From an uncultured Pseudoteredinibacter sp. (GTDB lineage Bacteria > Pseudomonadota > Gammaproteobacteria > Pseudomonadales > Cellvibrionaceae), in the NCBI RefSeq assembly GCF_947502065.1, contig NZ_CANMYE010000001.1, positions 1,116,001-1,180,000 of the forward strand: 64,000 bases of DNA. The letters are read 5' to 3'. A program made the position numbers and the translations under genes. The notes below the pieces were generated by a model. It had not been told where the DNA came from. It worked only from the letters and a program-made list of their open reading frames with translations, and ran no database searches. Positions 55,501 to 62,343 of the stretch are shown here, in pieces. Numbering within the stretch: the stretch's first letter is position 1; every line of letters begins with the position of its first letter.

Positions 55501-58309
55501 CTGGAATTCTAATACGGCGCTTTTTTGGGGCGTCACAGGAATAGACGCGGCAGCGGGTACGGATTCCGTTATTGGTACTGATATGGTGGACCAATTTGCG
55601 CTAGTTGCCAGTGCCAGCAGTCCAAGTGGATTCGCAGATAATCAAGTAACTTACCAGGCGCCGACTACGTCCGGCATATTAATTGAAAACATTGAGGCCG
55701 TAGATGGTGGTGGCCAAGATGATATTCTGGCGGTTTTCAACACCGGCTTAGAAATTAATAGTGGCGCCAATATAGTTCAAGGCATAGATTTTCAGAACTT
55801 TGAAGTATTTGCTGAAACCGGTGAACTTACATTACTTGGTAACAATGCCAGCACTTCTTTTCTTATTGAGGCAGATGGGCAGGTTCGCGACCTGAGTACG
55901 GGTGTCTTGTTTATCGGCGTGGATGCCTTGATTGGTGACGTTGGATTGCAAAATCAAGTCGATTTGGATGGCGCTGGTGCCACTTTACAGGCCGGTGGGT
56001 TTAACTCTCGCAACATTGATATTAGCAGAATTACTCAAGTTTCAAACACTGGGCAAATATTTGGAGCTAATGAAAACTATCAAGTGCAAGGCAATCAATC
56101 GGTTCTTGTTAATAATATTAACTTCGCAGGTGTTAGTGAAGTAAACGGCGGCAGCTCGGTAGTATTGAACAATGCAGCGGCGGTTTTGAATGGCGCTCGT
56201 TTAATCAGTAGCGGCATCAGCTTTGTCAATATTAATAGTTTCTCTCAACTCAGTGACTTGAGTGGCGTGCAGTCTTTTACGGTTCTCAATGACAATGAAA
56301 TTCAAACGGCGGGCTTTCGTTTTAGCGGCCTTTCCAGCCTTGAGGCTACAAGCGGAGATATAGGCTCTAGAGGAGCGCAGCTGAGATCGGCTGGTGAAAT
56401 TCTAGCCGCAGGTATCTCTATTCGAGGTCTAAATGCCGTTAGTAATACAGGTCAGTTGATTGGCACGGGGCAGGCAGAGCGTTACGAATTGCTCCCAAAT
56501 AATCAGCTTACCATTGCCGGAATTCAGTTTAGCGCTGTGACGGGTTTAGATGGCGCAGGTGGCTTGGATACGATTGACTTGAATGGCCTAGGTGCTGATT
56601 TGCAGAGCGACGGTTTTACCGTAGGTGATTTTCGTATTAGCAATATTGAAGAAATTGCTAATACCGGTACGGTGCGTGGCAGTACACAGGGTGAGCGTTT
56701 TCAAATTGAGTCCAATGGCTCAATCTCAGTTTCGGGCTTTAACTTTTCAGATGTGAACGTCGTTGATGCGGGGGAAGGGCGTGATAGCCTTGATGTCGCT
56801 GGTCGCGGATTGAATATGTTGGACCTAGATAGCTTCAGTGTAGAAGGCATTACTTTTAGCGGCGTTGAACTCTTTTCCAACACGGGTGCACTGGTGTTGA
56901 CCGATGCAGATGATATTTTAAGTCGTGACGAGGAAGATAAGTTCTCTTTGCTCAACTATGAATTTGCTGCTGTTAGTTCAGTGGATGCTGGAGCCGGTAA
57001 CAATAGTCTGCAATTAGCTGGTTTAGGGCTAAAAGTAGAGGATGGTTCCGTTACTTCGGCTACTGTGGATTTGAGTAATATACAGAGTTTTACTCAGGTC
57101 GGTGAACTAGCACTTTCTGGTTTCGATGCCAATGTTGAGCTTTTAGCTGAACAATCATTCCGAGTTAATGGTTTTCAGCTTCAAGATGTGCAAATATTGC
57201 AAGCGGGGGCGGGTAGCGACCGTCTGGACGCTGCTGGCTTTGACAGTCTATTGCTAGAAAACAATAACCTTTTGATAGCGGATACAGAAATTCGCTCAAT
57301 TGAGTTAATCGATAACACTAGACATTTGACCGGTAACAATTCAGATAACAGTTTCAGCCTGCTCGATATAGGTATTGTTGAAAGTGGATCTTATCAATTT
57401 ACCGGTGTTGAGCGCATTGATGGGGGCGGCGGGCAAGATAGTTTGAGTTTTGCTGCTGTAGAGACTGTTGCAATTGATTTTGAAACATCAGCAATCGGCT
57501 CGATTGATTATGATGGCGTTGAAGCTTTGCAACGCTTTGAGTCTATAGAGCAAATCAACTTACCTAATGTGCAATCTTTGCTCTTAAGTGGTGATGCCCA
57601 GTTACAGGTAGGGGATCTTAACTTAGATGGTGATCTCAATCTGGCTGGGCAAGTACAGTTAGATGTGGCTGGTGATGCCGGATTTACTGGTGGCCTCGCT
57701 ATATCCGATGATAGCCAATTGAATGTGTCTGGCACTCTTCAGGCTCTAGGTACGATTAACAGTTCGGGGGCGGCAACTGCAAATATTGACTCCAATGTAA
57801 TCCTTGGTAATGGCTTGCAAGCCACTGATTCCAGTGTAATTACCGTAGCGGGAGATCTTTCCAGTCAGGGTGATATCGATGTTATTGATGAGGCTCGCCT
57901 GGTTTTAAATGGAGGTTTGTCTACGGATACAAATCTAAATTTGGATGGTTCCGGGCAGTTGCAAGTTGAGGGCTCAGTAGATGTTGGAGGCGATTTAAAC
58001 GCCTTGGGCCAGAGTAATATTAATTCTAATAGTGATATTAATATTGTGGGGCAGGTTACGACTTCGCAGACGGCGACCATTAATGCTGACTCGATCAATG
58101 TGAATGTCCCTGAGGAAAAGGTCGTTACTGTACAGCCAGAGATCAATATCAGTTTGGCCGTGTTCTCTGAAATTAAGGTGTTTATTAATAGTAATTCCTC
58201 GGTGCGCAATAGCGCTGAAACATCGGCTTTATATAGTGATGACGACTTGGTCGATGCTCTGATAGAGAGCGCCCAAGAAGAAGAAATGGATGGCGCAGGT
58301 GAAGAATAG
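49562..58309 (+). CDS. Giant TpsA exoprotein (filamentous haemagglutinin-type) with ~70-residue repeats
   Basis: A 2915-aa secreted beta-helical protein. The ATG at 49562 has AAGG nine bases before it; an in-frame TTG lies six bases upstream. A long signal peptide of the extended type ends near IEIHAAPEGG. The TPS (haemagglutination activity) domain at about 45-290 contains INGQINANGNVLLINPRG and IFGENALINAGSF. From about residue 690 to 2100 the chain consists of degenerate 70-75-residue repeats with motifs such as GFSSQGIxFDH, TGTLTGT, YNGV and DSLDxxxQG. Two 223-residue triple units are nearly identical. The remainder has more diverged repeats, then a C-terminal beta-helix-like section. It ends with an acidic tail (EEEMDGAGEE). 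No catalytic or Cys-rich C-terminal toxin domain is evident, so adhesion or matrix formation is the best guess. Confidence 0.93.
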   Translation: MKNFKFSRAKANNKNCRKPLALAVGLAQLTVIAGFGIEIHAAPEGGRVVQGVGNIEQNANITNVNQVSDLLTVEWSSFDLDSQEVVNFLQPNNHAWVLNHILQNGPSQINGQINANGNVLLINPRGMIFGENALINAGSFTASSLWLDKEDFLNGHFYFKDVDPSQGRIINHGLISAATGGFVNLLGESISNEGILSANMGYVSLAAGSELYLTFDDQNFLGVKVTQEVINNDAGLKAAIDNKGKIEGESARVIMQAESAKDLFDLAVNHEGVVEATGFDGGEVSIAANGAIKINGNIDSSGDNNSGSVDIAGKSVELLGDIVARGDVGGRVWVQAEDIQLAALATVDVSGQFGGGQALIGGGYLGRLEGFRNAQNLYVAGGAKIYADAKQSGNGGEVILWSDNSTHFHGLISAQGGTQSGDGGLVETSSLNQLSVSGKVSTHARSGQTGTWLLDPGELEIVTGMAAGPNQISVSTIDLVNNNVVITTSDYDAGMAGSGNLTLSADISSVSGNSLTLQAETDIILNNNINITGDINLDAQNQVFINSNITAANINLDMLSYSVDPTALLSTAGSLSFNYKTGNHALDLNNLGLDFNNISASAINFNLGAGGSNSLSASTTGSDFFITAANALNVDVLAQTINFTGVNSIAGSNNNDSVDAANSGVQLGLSSYTVNDIDISDINSVSNTDSITGTSSAESFTASAENQITVSVGGSNVVFDDVASLDGGSGTGDSLDVSNQGAVLSASGFDSRSITVSDVELVNNTTTLTGTSNDDSLTVTASKQLLAGSTTFNNVDSYDAAAGTSDTLDLGGFGAVLDGQNYTVNGISVTQNEINDNVAQLTGGGTIDTFVVQGSASVTANGSTRTYNGVTTVVTQADDIVNLNDQGALIGATGFSSQGIGFDHASALNTGVLTGGTASDTFVVQGAESVTVDAGARTFNGVSAVFTQADDVVNLNDQDALITANGFSSQGINFDHAAALNTGVLTGTAADESFSASAENEVSVVIDGSNRVFGGVDSLDGAGGTADSLDLSAQGATLTATGFNSRGIGVSNIESATNTVTLTGSAADDSVAITGAKEISTPSISFSGVDNYNAADGSADVVDANNAGVQLDGSNYIINGVLLSNNETANNVAQLTGGGSQDNFRVEGLNSISVASGSRHFNDVDSLISQADDVLDLNGQDATLSSTGFSSQDIDFSHGSASNTGELTGTSGNDQFDASATNQVTVNINGSDTVFSGVNEVIGGGGDDQADLNNSNADLVATGFDSRSITFSGIGEVIETDELTATAAPEHFVIDGAGGITVNGIRFNGVTVLDGGEAGDDSDQDRISGAVSSFLLAGDESVQVNHLQASSFTANNIELLSGSNATLHGASGDVDTFLVSGLNTVAARDMVFEGVASVISNAEDTVDLNNLNATLSATGFVSQNIAFDHSSAINTGTLTGTTNSEAFTASAANQISVQVNGSNRSFDGVNVLAGGSATGDSLDVQSQGVNLTGAGFSSRGISVSDVALVNNSSSVLGTAGNDAVTVSANKQLSYNGISFNQVDSYDAGAGSNDTLDASAAGVSIAGTDYTVNGVVVSNNEITNDVAVLTGNAAAADNFIVQGSGSLTANSSDRTYNGVTEVVSQSNDTVDLNDQNATLTATGFSSQNIAFDHATAANTGTLTGTNNSEAFTASANNQISVQVNGSNISFDGVDALAGGSAGSDSLDVQSQGVNLTATGFSSRGISVSDVALVNNSNTVSGTSADDAVTISANKQLSYNGISFNQVDSYDADAGSSDTLDASAAGVSIAGTGYTVNGVVVSNNEVTNNVAVLTGNAAAADNFIVQSSGSLTANSSERTYNGVTAVVSQTDDTVDLNDQNATVTASGFNSQGIDFSHELVSNTGTLAGTSGDDSFISNSANEIEIDINGAVVTFSGVDQLDGVAGNDELDINNSGAELTASGVLAQSINVSNVANYRSVGALLGSAGDDSFDFIDAGAADASWNSNTALFWGVTGIDAAAGTDSVIGTDMVDQFALVASASSPSGFADNQVTYQAPTTSGILIENIEAVDGGGQDDILAVFNTGLEINSGANIVQGIDFQNFEVFAETGELTLLGNNASTSFLIEADGQVRDLSTGVLFIGVDALIGDVGLQNQVDLDGAGATLQAGGFNSRNIDISRITQVSNTGQIFGANENYQVQGNQSVLVNNINFAGVSEVNGGSSVVLNNAAAVLNGARLISSGISFVNINSFSQLSDLSGVQSFTVLNDNEIQTAGFRFSGLSSLEATSGDIGSRGAQLRSAGEILAAGISIRGLNAVSNTGQLIGTGQAERYELLPNNQLTIAGIQFSAVTGLDGAGGLDTIDLNGLGADLQSDGFTVGDFRISNIEEIANTGTVRGSTQGERFQIESNGSISVSGFNFSDVNVVDAGEGRDSLDVAGRGLNMLDLDSFSVEGITFSGVELFSNTGALVLTDADDILSRDEEDKFSLLNYEFAAVSSVDAGAGNNSLQLAGLGLKVEDGSVTSATVDLSNIQSFTQVGELALSGFDANVELLAEQSFRVNGFQLQDVQILQAGAGSDRLDAAGFDSLLLENNNLLIADTEIRSIELIDNTRHLTGNNSDNSFSLLDIGIVESGSYQFTGVERIDGGGGQDSLSFAAVETVAIDFETSAIGSIDYDGVEALQRFESIEQINLPNVQSLLLSGDAQLQVGDLNLDGDLNLAGQVQLDVAGDAGFTGGLAISDDSQLNVSGTLQALGTINSSGAATANIDSNVILGNGLQATDSSVITVAGDLSSQGDIDVIDEARLVLNGGLSTDTNLNLDGSGQLQVEGSVDVGGDLNALGQSNINSNSDINIVGQVTTSQTATINADSINVNVPEEKVVTVQPEINISLAVFSEIKVFINSNSSVRNSAETSALYSDDDLVDALIESAQEEEMDGAGEE
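53882..55219 (+). repeat. Tandem duplication of a 669-base unit inside tpsA
   Basis: Copy 1 is 53882-54550 and copy 2 is 54551-55219. Each is 669 bases (223 codons) and consists of three repeat types in order. Protein identity is very high (for example LSYNGISFNQVDSYDA in both copies). The period is exact: landmark sequences at 54151 and 54820, and unit borders at 53882, 54551 and 55220, all differ by 669. Confidence 0.92.
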
Positions 58310-58806
58310 GCCATGAAACGAAAATTAACTGCTTTAAGTGCCAAATTAAGGCCTGTGAATCACTAAAAACTGGTATCACGCTGCTTTGCAGTACGTAATA
58401 GAATAGCACTTATAAATATAGGTGAATATTGTTGTCAAAAGCGCTTTGTTGCCTGCTTGCAATATGATTAACTACTAAAGTGGAATCAAATAAAAGAAAA
58501 CAAGCCACGAAAAGCAACGATAAAGCGCGGCGAAACAACTACGACTACGTACTAGAAAGCGCAACAAATAAATAAAAGAATACTAAGTAAAAGAATTTTA
58601 CCGTGATCACTGAAGTACGGTACTACAGTGAAAGAGCACCAAGAACAGCAGAGTTACAAAAGAGTATAAGTACAGGTTGGTTTTATTGGTCAAAATGTAA
58701 ATTTGACTGGTACACAGCCGCGCCTGTTTACTCGATTGACTTATGGTGTATTTGGCCGAATGAGAATAATAGCCATTACGTATTAGGCTGATAAGGAAAG
58801 GCTTCC
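58310..58806. other. Intergenic region between TpsA and the electron-transfer cluster
   Basis: About 500 bases that are A-rich and without a clear terminator. There is a small palindrome AGTAC-G-GTACT near 58614, set within CACTG...CAGTG. A 62-codon frame (58603-58791) is not supported by composition or a ribosome binding site. The promoter of the downstream cluster is presumably here. Confidence 0.5.
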
Positions 58807-61431
58807 ATGTCTGATATTTACGAGATAGCCGTCATAGGGTCTGGGCCCGCGGGTCTAAGTGCTGCGGCACGCGCTGCCGAATATGATCAGCAAGCCCGTA
58901 AAAATGACCCCAATCATAAACCTACTCATATATTGCTTGAAGGCTTTAAGCATGCCGCAAAAACGATTTATCGTTATCAAAAAGGCAAGCATGTTATGGA
59001 TGAGCCAGGTTTTCTAGACCTGCGTAGTCCTATCGAATTCAGTTCAGGTAAGCGAGAAGAAATCTTAAATACCTGGGATGAAGGCATTCAAGAAAAAGAA
59101 ATCAATATTCGCTATCAATCTGAAGTTAGCAGCATTACCGGTTCTGCTGGAGATTTCACAGTAGGTTTTGCGAGTGGCGAAAACATCAAGGCCAAGAATA
59201 TTATTTTGGCCATCGGCATGCAGGGCAACCCAAGAAAGCTTGGGGTTTCAGGCGACGACTCAGACTTTGTTCAATATCAGTTAGATGATCCGGATGAATA
59301 CAAGGATGAAACGATTGTTGTCGTCGGAGCCGGTGATGCGGCGATTGAAAATGCCTTGGGCCTAGCTAAACAGAATAAAGTTTTTATTATTAATCGCCGA
59401 GAAGAATTCAGCCGAGCGAAAGAGGGTAACTTAAACTCAGTTTTGGCTGCGATTAATGATAAAAATCTTGATTTTGACTGTTATTACCGTTCTTCTGTTG
59501 CACGATTAGAGCTACCAGAAACGGCTGGTGAAGCGGGCGTACTTACCTTGGATACACCCGAAGGCGAGGTAGATATTAACTGCCATCGCATCATTGCGCG
59601 TTTGGGTGCGATTCCTCCTAGAAAATTTATTGAATCATGCGGAATTGAGTTTCCCAGTGATAAGCCTGATGCGATTCCAGAGCTAACGGCGCAGTATGAA
59701 TCGAATGTGAAGGGTATTTATGTCATTGGTGCCTTGGGTGGTTATCCGCTCATTAAGCAGGCGATGAACCAGGGTTATGATGTTGTCGAGTATATTCGAG
59801 GCAATGAAGTTAAACCCGCAGATCACCCAATTCTTGATTTACAGCTAAAAATGCTGCCTTACGTCAGTGACGTTGAAGAAATTCTAAGTCTTTACCAACA
59901 GCGTATTCCTATGTTCCGACGCATGAATACTTTGGCGTTTAGGGAGCTCGTCATTGAAAGTGATATTCTGGTATCACAAGCCGATGAAGGCATTCTTTCG
60001 CAATTAAAATTACAAGCCGATCAGGTCAAAGATGCTCGTTTTGCAGAGTTGAAGGACAAAAAGCAACAGCGCATTGCCAAGTTGGAGCAGAAGGGTAAAA
60101 AAGTCAGTAAGGCCGAAAAGGAAGCGGATCCTACTTCCCCAAAAATCACCAAGCTTATTAAGGCTGGCGATTATATTTATCGTCACGGCGATTACAGTAA
60201 TACCTTTCTAACGGTCGTAGAAGGCGAGGTGGTTTTAGAGTCTGCCGATGGGCAAAACCAACAAACCATTAAGCCGGGGCAATTCTTCGGCGAAATGAGT
60301 TTGCTTTCTGGGCGGCCGAGGGTAGGTAATGCGATCGCTGGCGATGATACCATTCTGATCGAGACTCCCCGACGCACCATGGTTAAGTTGATGAACTCCA
60401 ATGAAGAAATTCTTGGTGGTATCGACTGGGTATTTGTGGTGCGCTTCTTACAGCAATATTTCGCCCCGAAAGCCGATGTTGGCGAGCTTCGCGATATTGC
60501 GCAGAATACCAAAACCAAAACCTTTAATGCGGGCGAACATCTTTATAAAGAAGGCGATGACGGCGACTGCCTGTATTTGATTCGCAGCGGTACCATCAGT
60601 CTAGAGCGTGCTCGCAATGATCAGGCTGTGGTGGTCGGTCAAGCGCAGTCTGGCCAAATGATTGGCCAGATGGCATTAATGGGGGATAAAACTCGTCGTG
60701 AGTCGGCAAGGGCAACGGTGCGTGTTGAAGCCCTAATGATTAAGCAGAAAGAGTTCCTTGCTTTATTAAAACAAGACCCTGAGCGCGTTAATGATATCCA
60801 AGCGGCGACCAGTGAAAAGTTAAAGGTTTCTAATCAAATGGAATCCCTGCCTGAAGGTGGGTCTCTGATTTCTTTCTTAATGGGCGAAGGCCTAGGTGAA
60901 TCTACCAGTGCTTTAATCATTGATGAAAAACTCTGTGTCGGTTGCGATAACTGTGAAAAGGCCTGCGCGGAAACACACGGTGGTATCAGTCGTTTAGATC
61001 GTAAATCCGGTCAGCGATACGGTCACATCAATGTCGCGATTTCCTGCCGTCACTGTGAAATGCCGCACTGCATGAAAGATTGTCCAGCAAATGCTATTCA
61101 CCGTGCGGTAACGGGTGAAGTGTTTATCGATAGCAGTTGCATAGGTTGCGGTAACTGCGAAACCAACTGCCCCTATGATGTGATTAAACTGGCTTACGAT
61201 GCGCCAAAAAAACCTGGTTTATTTCAGTGGATGCTGTTTGGTAGGGGGAATGGGCCAGGTCAAGATCCGGCCTATCAACCAAGCGACGAAGCGCTCGATA
61301 AAGGTAAAAAAGCAGTTAAATGCGATGCTTGTGTAGGACAGAAAGGTGGACCTGCATGTGTAAGGTCTTGCCCTGTGGGCGCGGTAGAGCGTTTGAATCC
61401 AGAACAATTTGTTGAGCTGATTGCACCTTAA
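58807..61431 (+). CDS. FAD oxidoreductase fused to two cNMP-binding domains and a 16-Cys ferredoxin domain
   Basis: An 874-aa cytoplasmic fusion. Residues about 1-330 are a thioredoxin-reductase-fold flavoprotein: FAD motif IGSGPAGLSAAARAAEYD, NAD(P) motif VVVGAGDAAIENALGLA, C-terminal FAD segment YVIGALGGYPLIKQA. The redox CxxC of thioredoxin reductase is not present. A helical linker leads to two cyclic-nucleotide-binding-like domains (about 445-531, GEMSLLSGRPRVGNA; and 558-661, GQMALMGDKTRRESARA). The last ~165 residues carry sixteen Cys in four groups (CVGCDNCEKAC, CRHCEMPHCMKDC, CIGCGNCETNC, CDAC...CVRSC), the DmsB-like pattern for four [4Fe-4S] clusters. AAGGAAAGG precedes the ATG. A membrane b-type cytochrome and a multiheme cytochrome follow, suggesting NAD(P)H-linked electron transfer to or from the periplasm, gated by a nucleotide or other ligand. 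The substrate is unknown. Confidence 0.93.
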   Translation: MSDIYEIAVIGSGPAGLSAAARAAEYDQQARKNDPNHKPTHILLEGFKHAAKTIYRYQKGKHVMDEPGFLDLRSPIEFSSGKREEILNTWDEGIQEKEINIRYQSEVSSITGSAGDFTVGFASGENIKAKNIILAIGMQGNPRKLGVSGDDSDFVQYQLDDPDEYKDETIVVVGAGDAAIENALGLAKQNKVFIINRREEFSRAKEGNLNSVLAAINDKNLDFDCYYRSSVARLELPETAGEAGVLTLDTPEGEVDINCHRIIARLGAIPPRKFIESCGIEFPSDKPDAIPELTAQYESNVKGIYVIGALGGYPLIKQAMNQGYDVVEYIRGNEVKPADHPILDLQLKMLPYVSDVEEILSLYQQRIPMFRRMNTLAFRELVIESDILVSQADEGILSQLKLQADQVKDARFAELKDKKQQRIAKLEQKGKKVSKAEKEADPTSPKITKLIKAGDYIYRHGDYSNTFLTVVEGEVVLESADGQNQQTIKPGQFFGEMSLLSGRPRVGNAIAGDDTILIETPRRTMVKLMNSNEEILGGIDWVFVVRFLQQYFAPKADVGELRDIAQNTKTKTFNAGEHLYKEGDDGDCLYLIRSGTISLERARNDQAVVVGQAQSGQMIGQMALMGDKTRRESARATVRVEALMIKQKEFLALLKQDPERVNDIQAATSEKLKVSNQMESLPEGGSLISFLMGEGLGESTSALIIDEKLCVGCDNCEKACAETHGGISRLDRKSGQRYGHINVAISCRHCEMPHCMKDCPANAIHRAVTGEVFIDSSCIGCGNCETNCPYDVIKLAYDAPKKPGLFQWMLFGRGNGPGQDPAYQPSDEALDKGKKAVKCDACVGQKGGPACVRSCPVGAVERLNPEQFVELIAP

Positions 61432-61449
61432 GCGGCTAAAAAGAAAATT

Positions 61450-62340
61450 ATGTATAACAATATATTAGAGTATAAAGGCGGGCGCTACTTTTGGGTTTCC
61501 CTAGTGTTGTTACTCGTCTCCTTCGCCGTCTATTTCAGCCAAGAAGCTTGGCGTCCACCTAATGGTGGTACTTGGCAAGGTTATGTGCTGGGCACGATAG
61601 GGGCGTTGCTAATCGTTTGGCTTGCCTATTTGGGCGTGCGTAAAAGACGTTATGCGTCCACTCTAGGAACGGTGCAAGGTTGGACTTCTGCTCATGTATA
61701 TTTGGGCTCTAGCCTGCTGATCATAGGAACTCTGCACTGTGCTTTCCAGTTTGGCCTCAATGTGCACACGCTCGCCTATGTGTTGATGTGTATCGTTATC
61801 TTTAGTGGTTTCTACGGGCTTTATGCCTATATGCGTTACCCAGACAAGCTGTCACGTAATCGCAGTAATCAGAGTTTAGATCAACGTTTTTCCGAGCTTG
61901 ATGAATTGGATCAGCAAGGTAAGGATATTGCCTCACGTTGTAATACCGACATCCAAACATTAATCAATAGTGCGATTGCTCGCACCAGTTTAGGTGGTGG
62001 TTTATGGAGCCAATTGAAGGGTCAGGATAATTCAAAAGTAGAGCTTAGCGCTTCGGAAGATAACCAAAGTCGCACCAAAGTTGTTGATAATAGAAACCAG
62101 CAGGCGGCCATTGATTATATTGCCATGCGCATTCCCAATGTGAGCAAGAAGCAAGAGGCTCAGGATCTGCAAGATATTCTCTATATATTTGGTCGCCGTC
62201 GAGAATTGTTAAACCGTATTCGTCGAGAAATTAGCCTGCAAGCACGATTGAAAGTTTGGCTGCTGTTTCATATTCCAACCACTATTGTTTTGATTGTGGC
62301 TTTAATCATCCACATTGTGACTGTCTTTTTATACTGGTAA
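61450..62340 (+). CDS. Bis-haem cytochrome b-like membrane protein
   Basis: A 296-aa inner membrane protein with about five helices (approximately 13-30, 46-63, 83-100, 107-127 and 268-295). His82/His96 and His274/His288 are each 14 residues apart, the spacing by which two helices bind two b-type haems on opposite sides of the membrane. His106 is a further candidate. A ~135-residue soluble loop (about 130-265, with a charged stretch FSELDELDQQGKDIASRC) separates the helices. I do not recognise the family. Position between the iron-sulfur flavoprotein and the multiheme cytochrome suggests it passes electrons across the membrane. Confidence 0.85.
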   Translation: MYNNILEYKGGRYFWVSLVLLLVSFAVYFSQEAWRPPNGGTWQGYVLGTIGALLIVWLAYLGVRKRRYASTLGTVQGWTSAHVYLGSSLLIIGTLHCAFQFGLNVHTLAYVLMCIVIFSGFYGLYAYMRYPDKLSRNRSNQSLDQRFSELDELDQQGKDIASRCNTDIQTLINSAIARTSLGGGLWSQLKGQDNSKVELSASEDNQSRTKVVDNRNQQAAIDYIAMRIPNVSKKQEAQDLQDILYIFGRRRELLNRIRREISLQARLKVWLLFHIPTTIVLIVALIIHIVTVFLYW

Positions 62341-62343
62341 GCC

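Noticed and set aside
57865..58344. 159-codon frame antisense to the end of tpsA
   Set aside because: Shadow of the repeat-rich TpsA coding frame, without a start signal or known motif.
58603..58791. 62-codon frame upstream of the FAD/cNMP/Fe-S gene (GTG start)
   Set aside because: No ribosome binding site, odd amino-acid content (many Trp and Tyr) and it lies in an A-rich promoter-like region.
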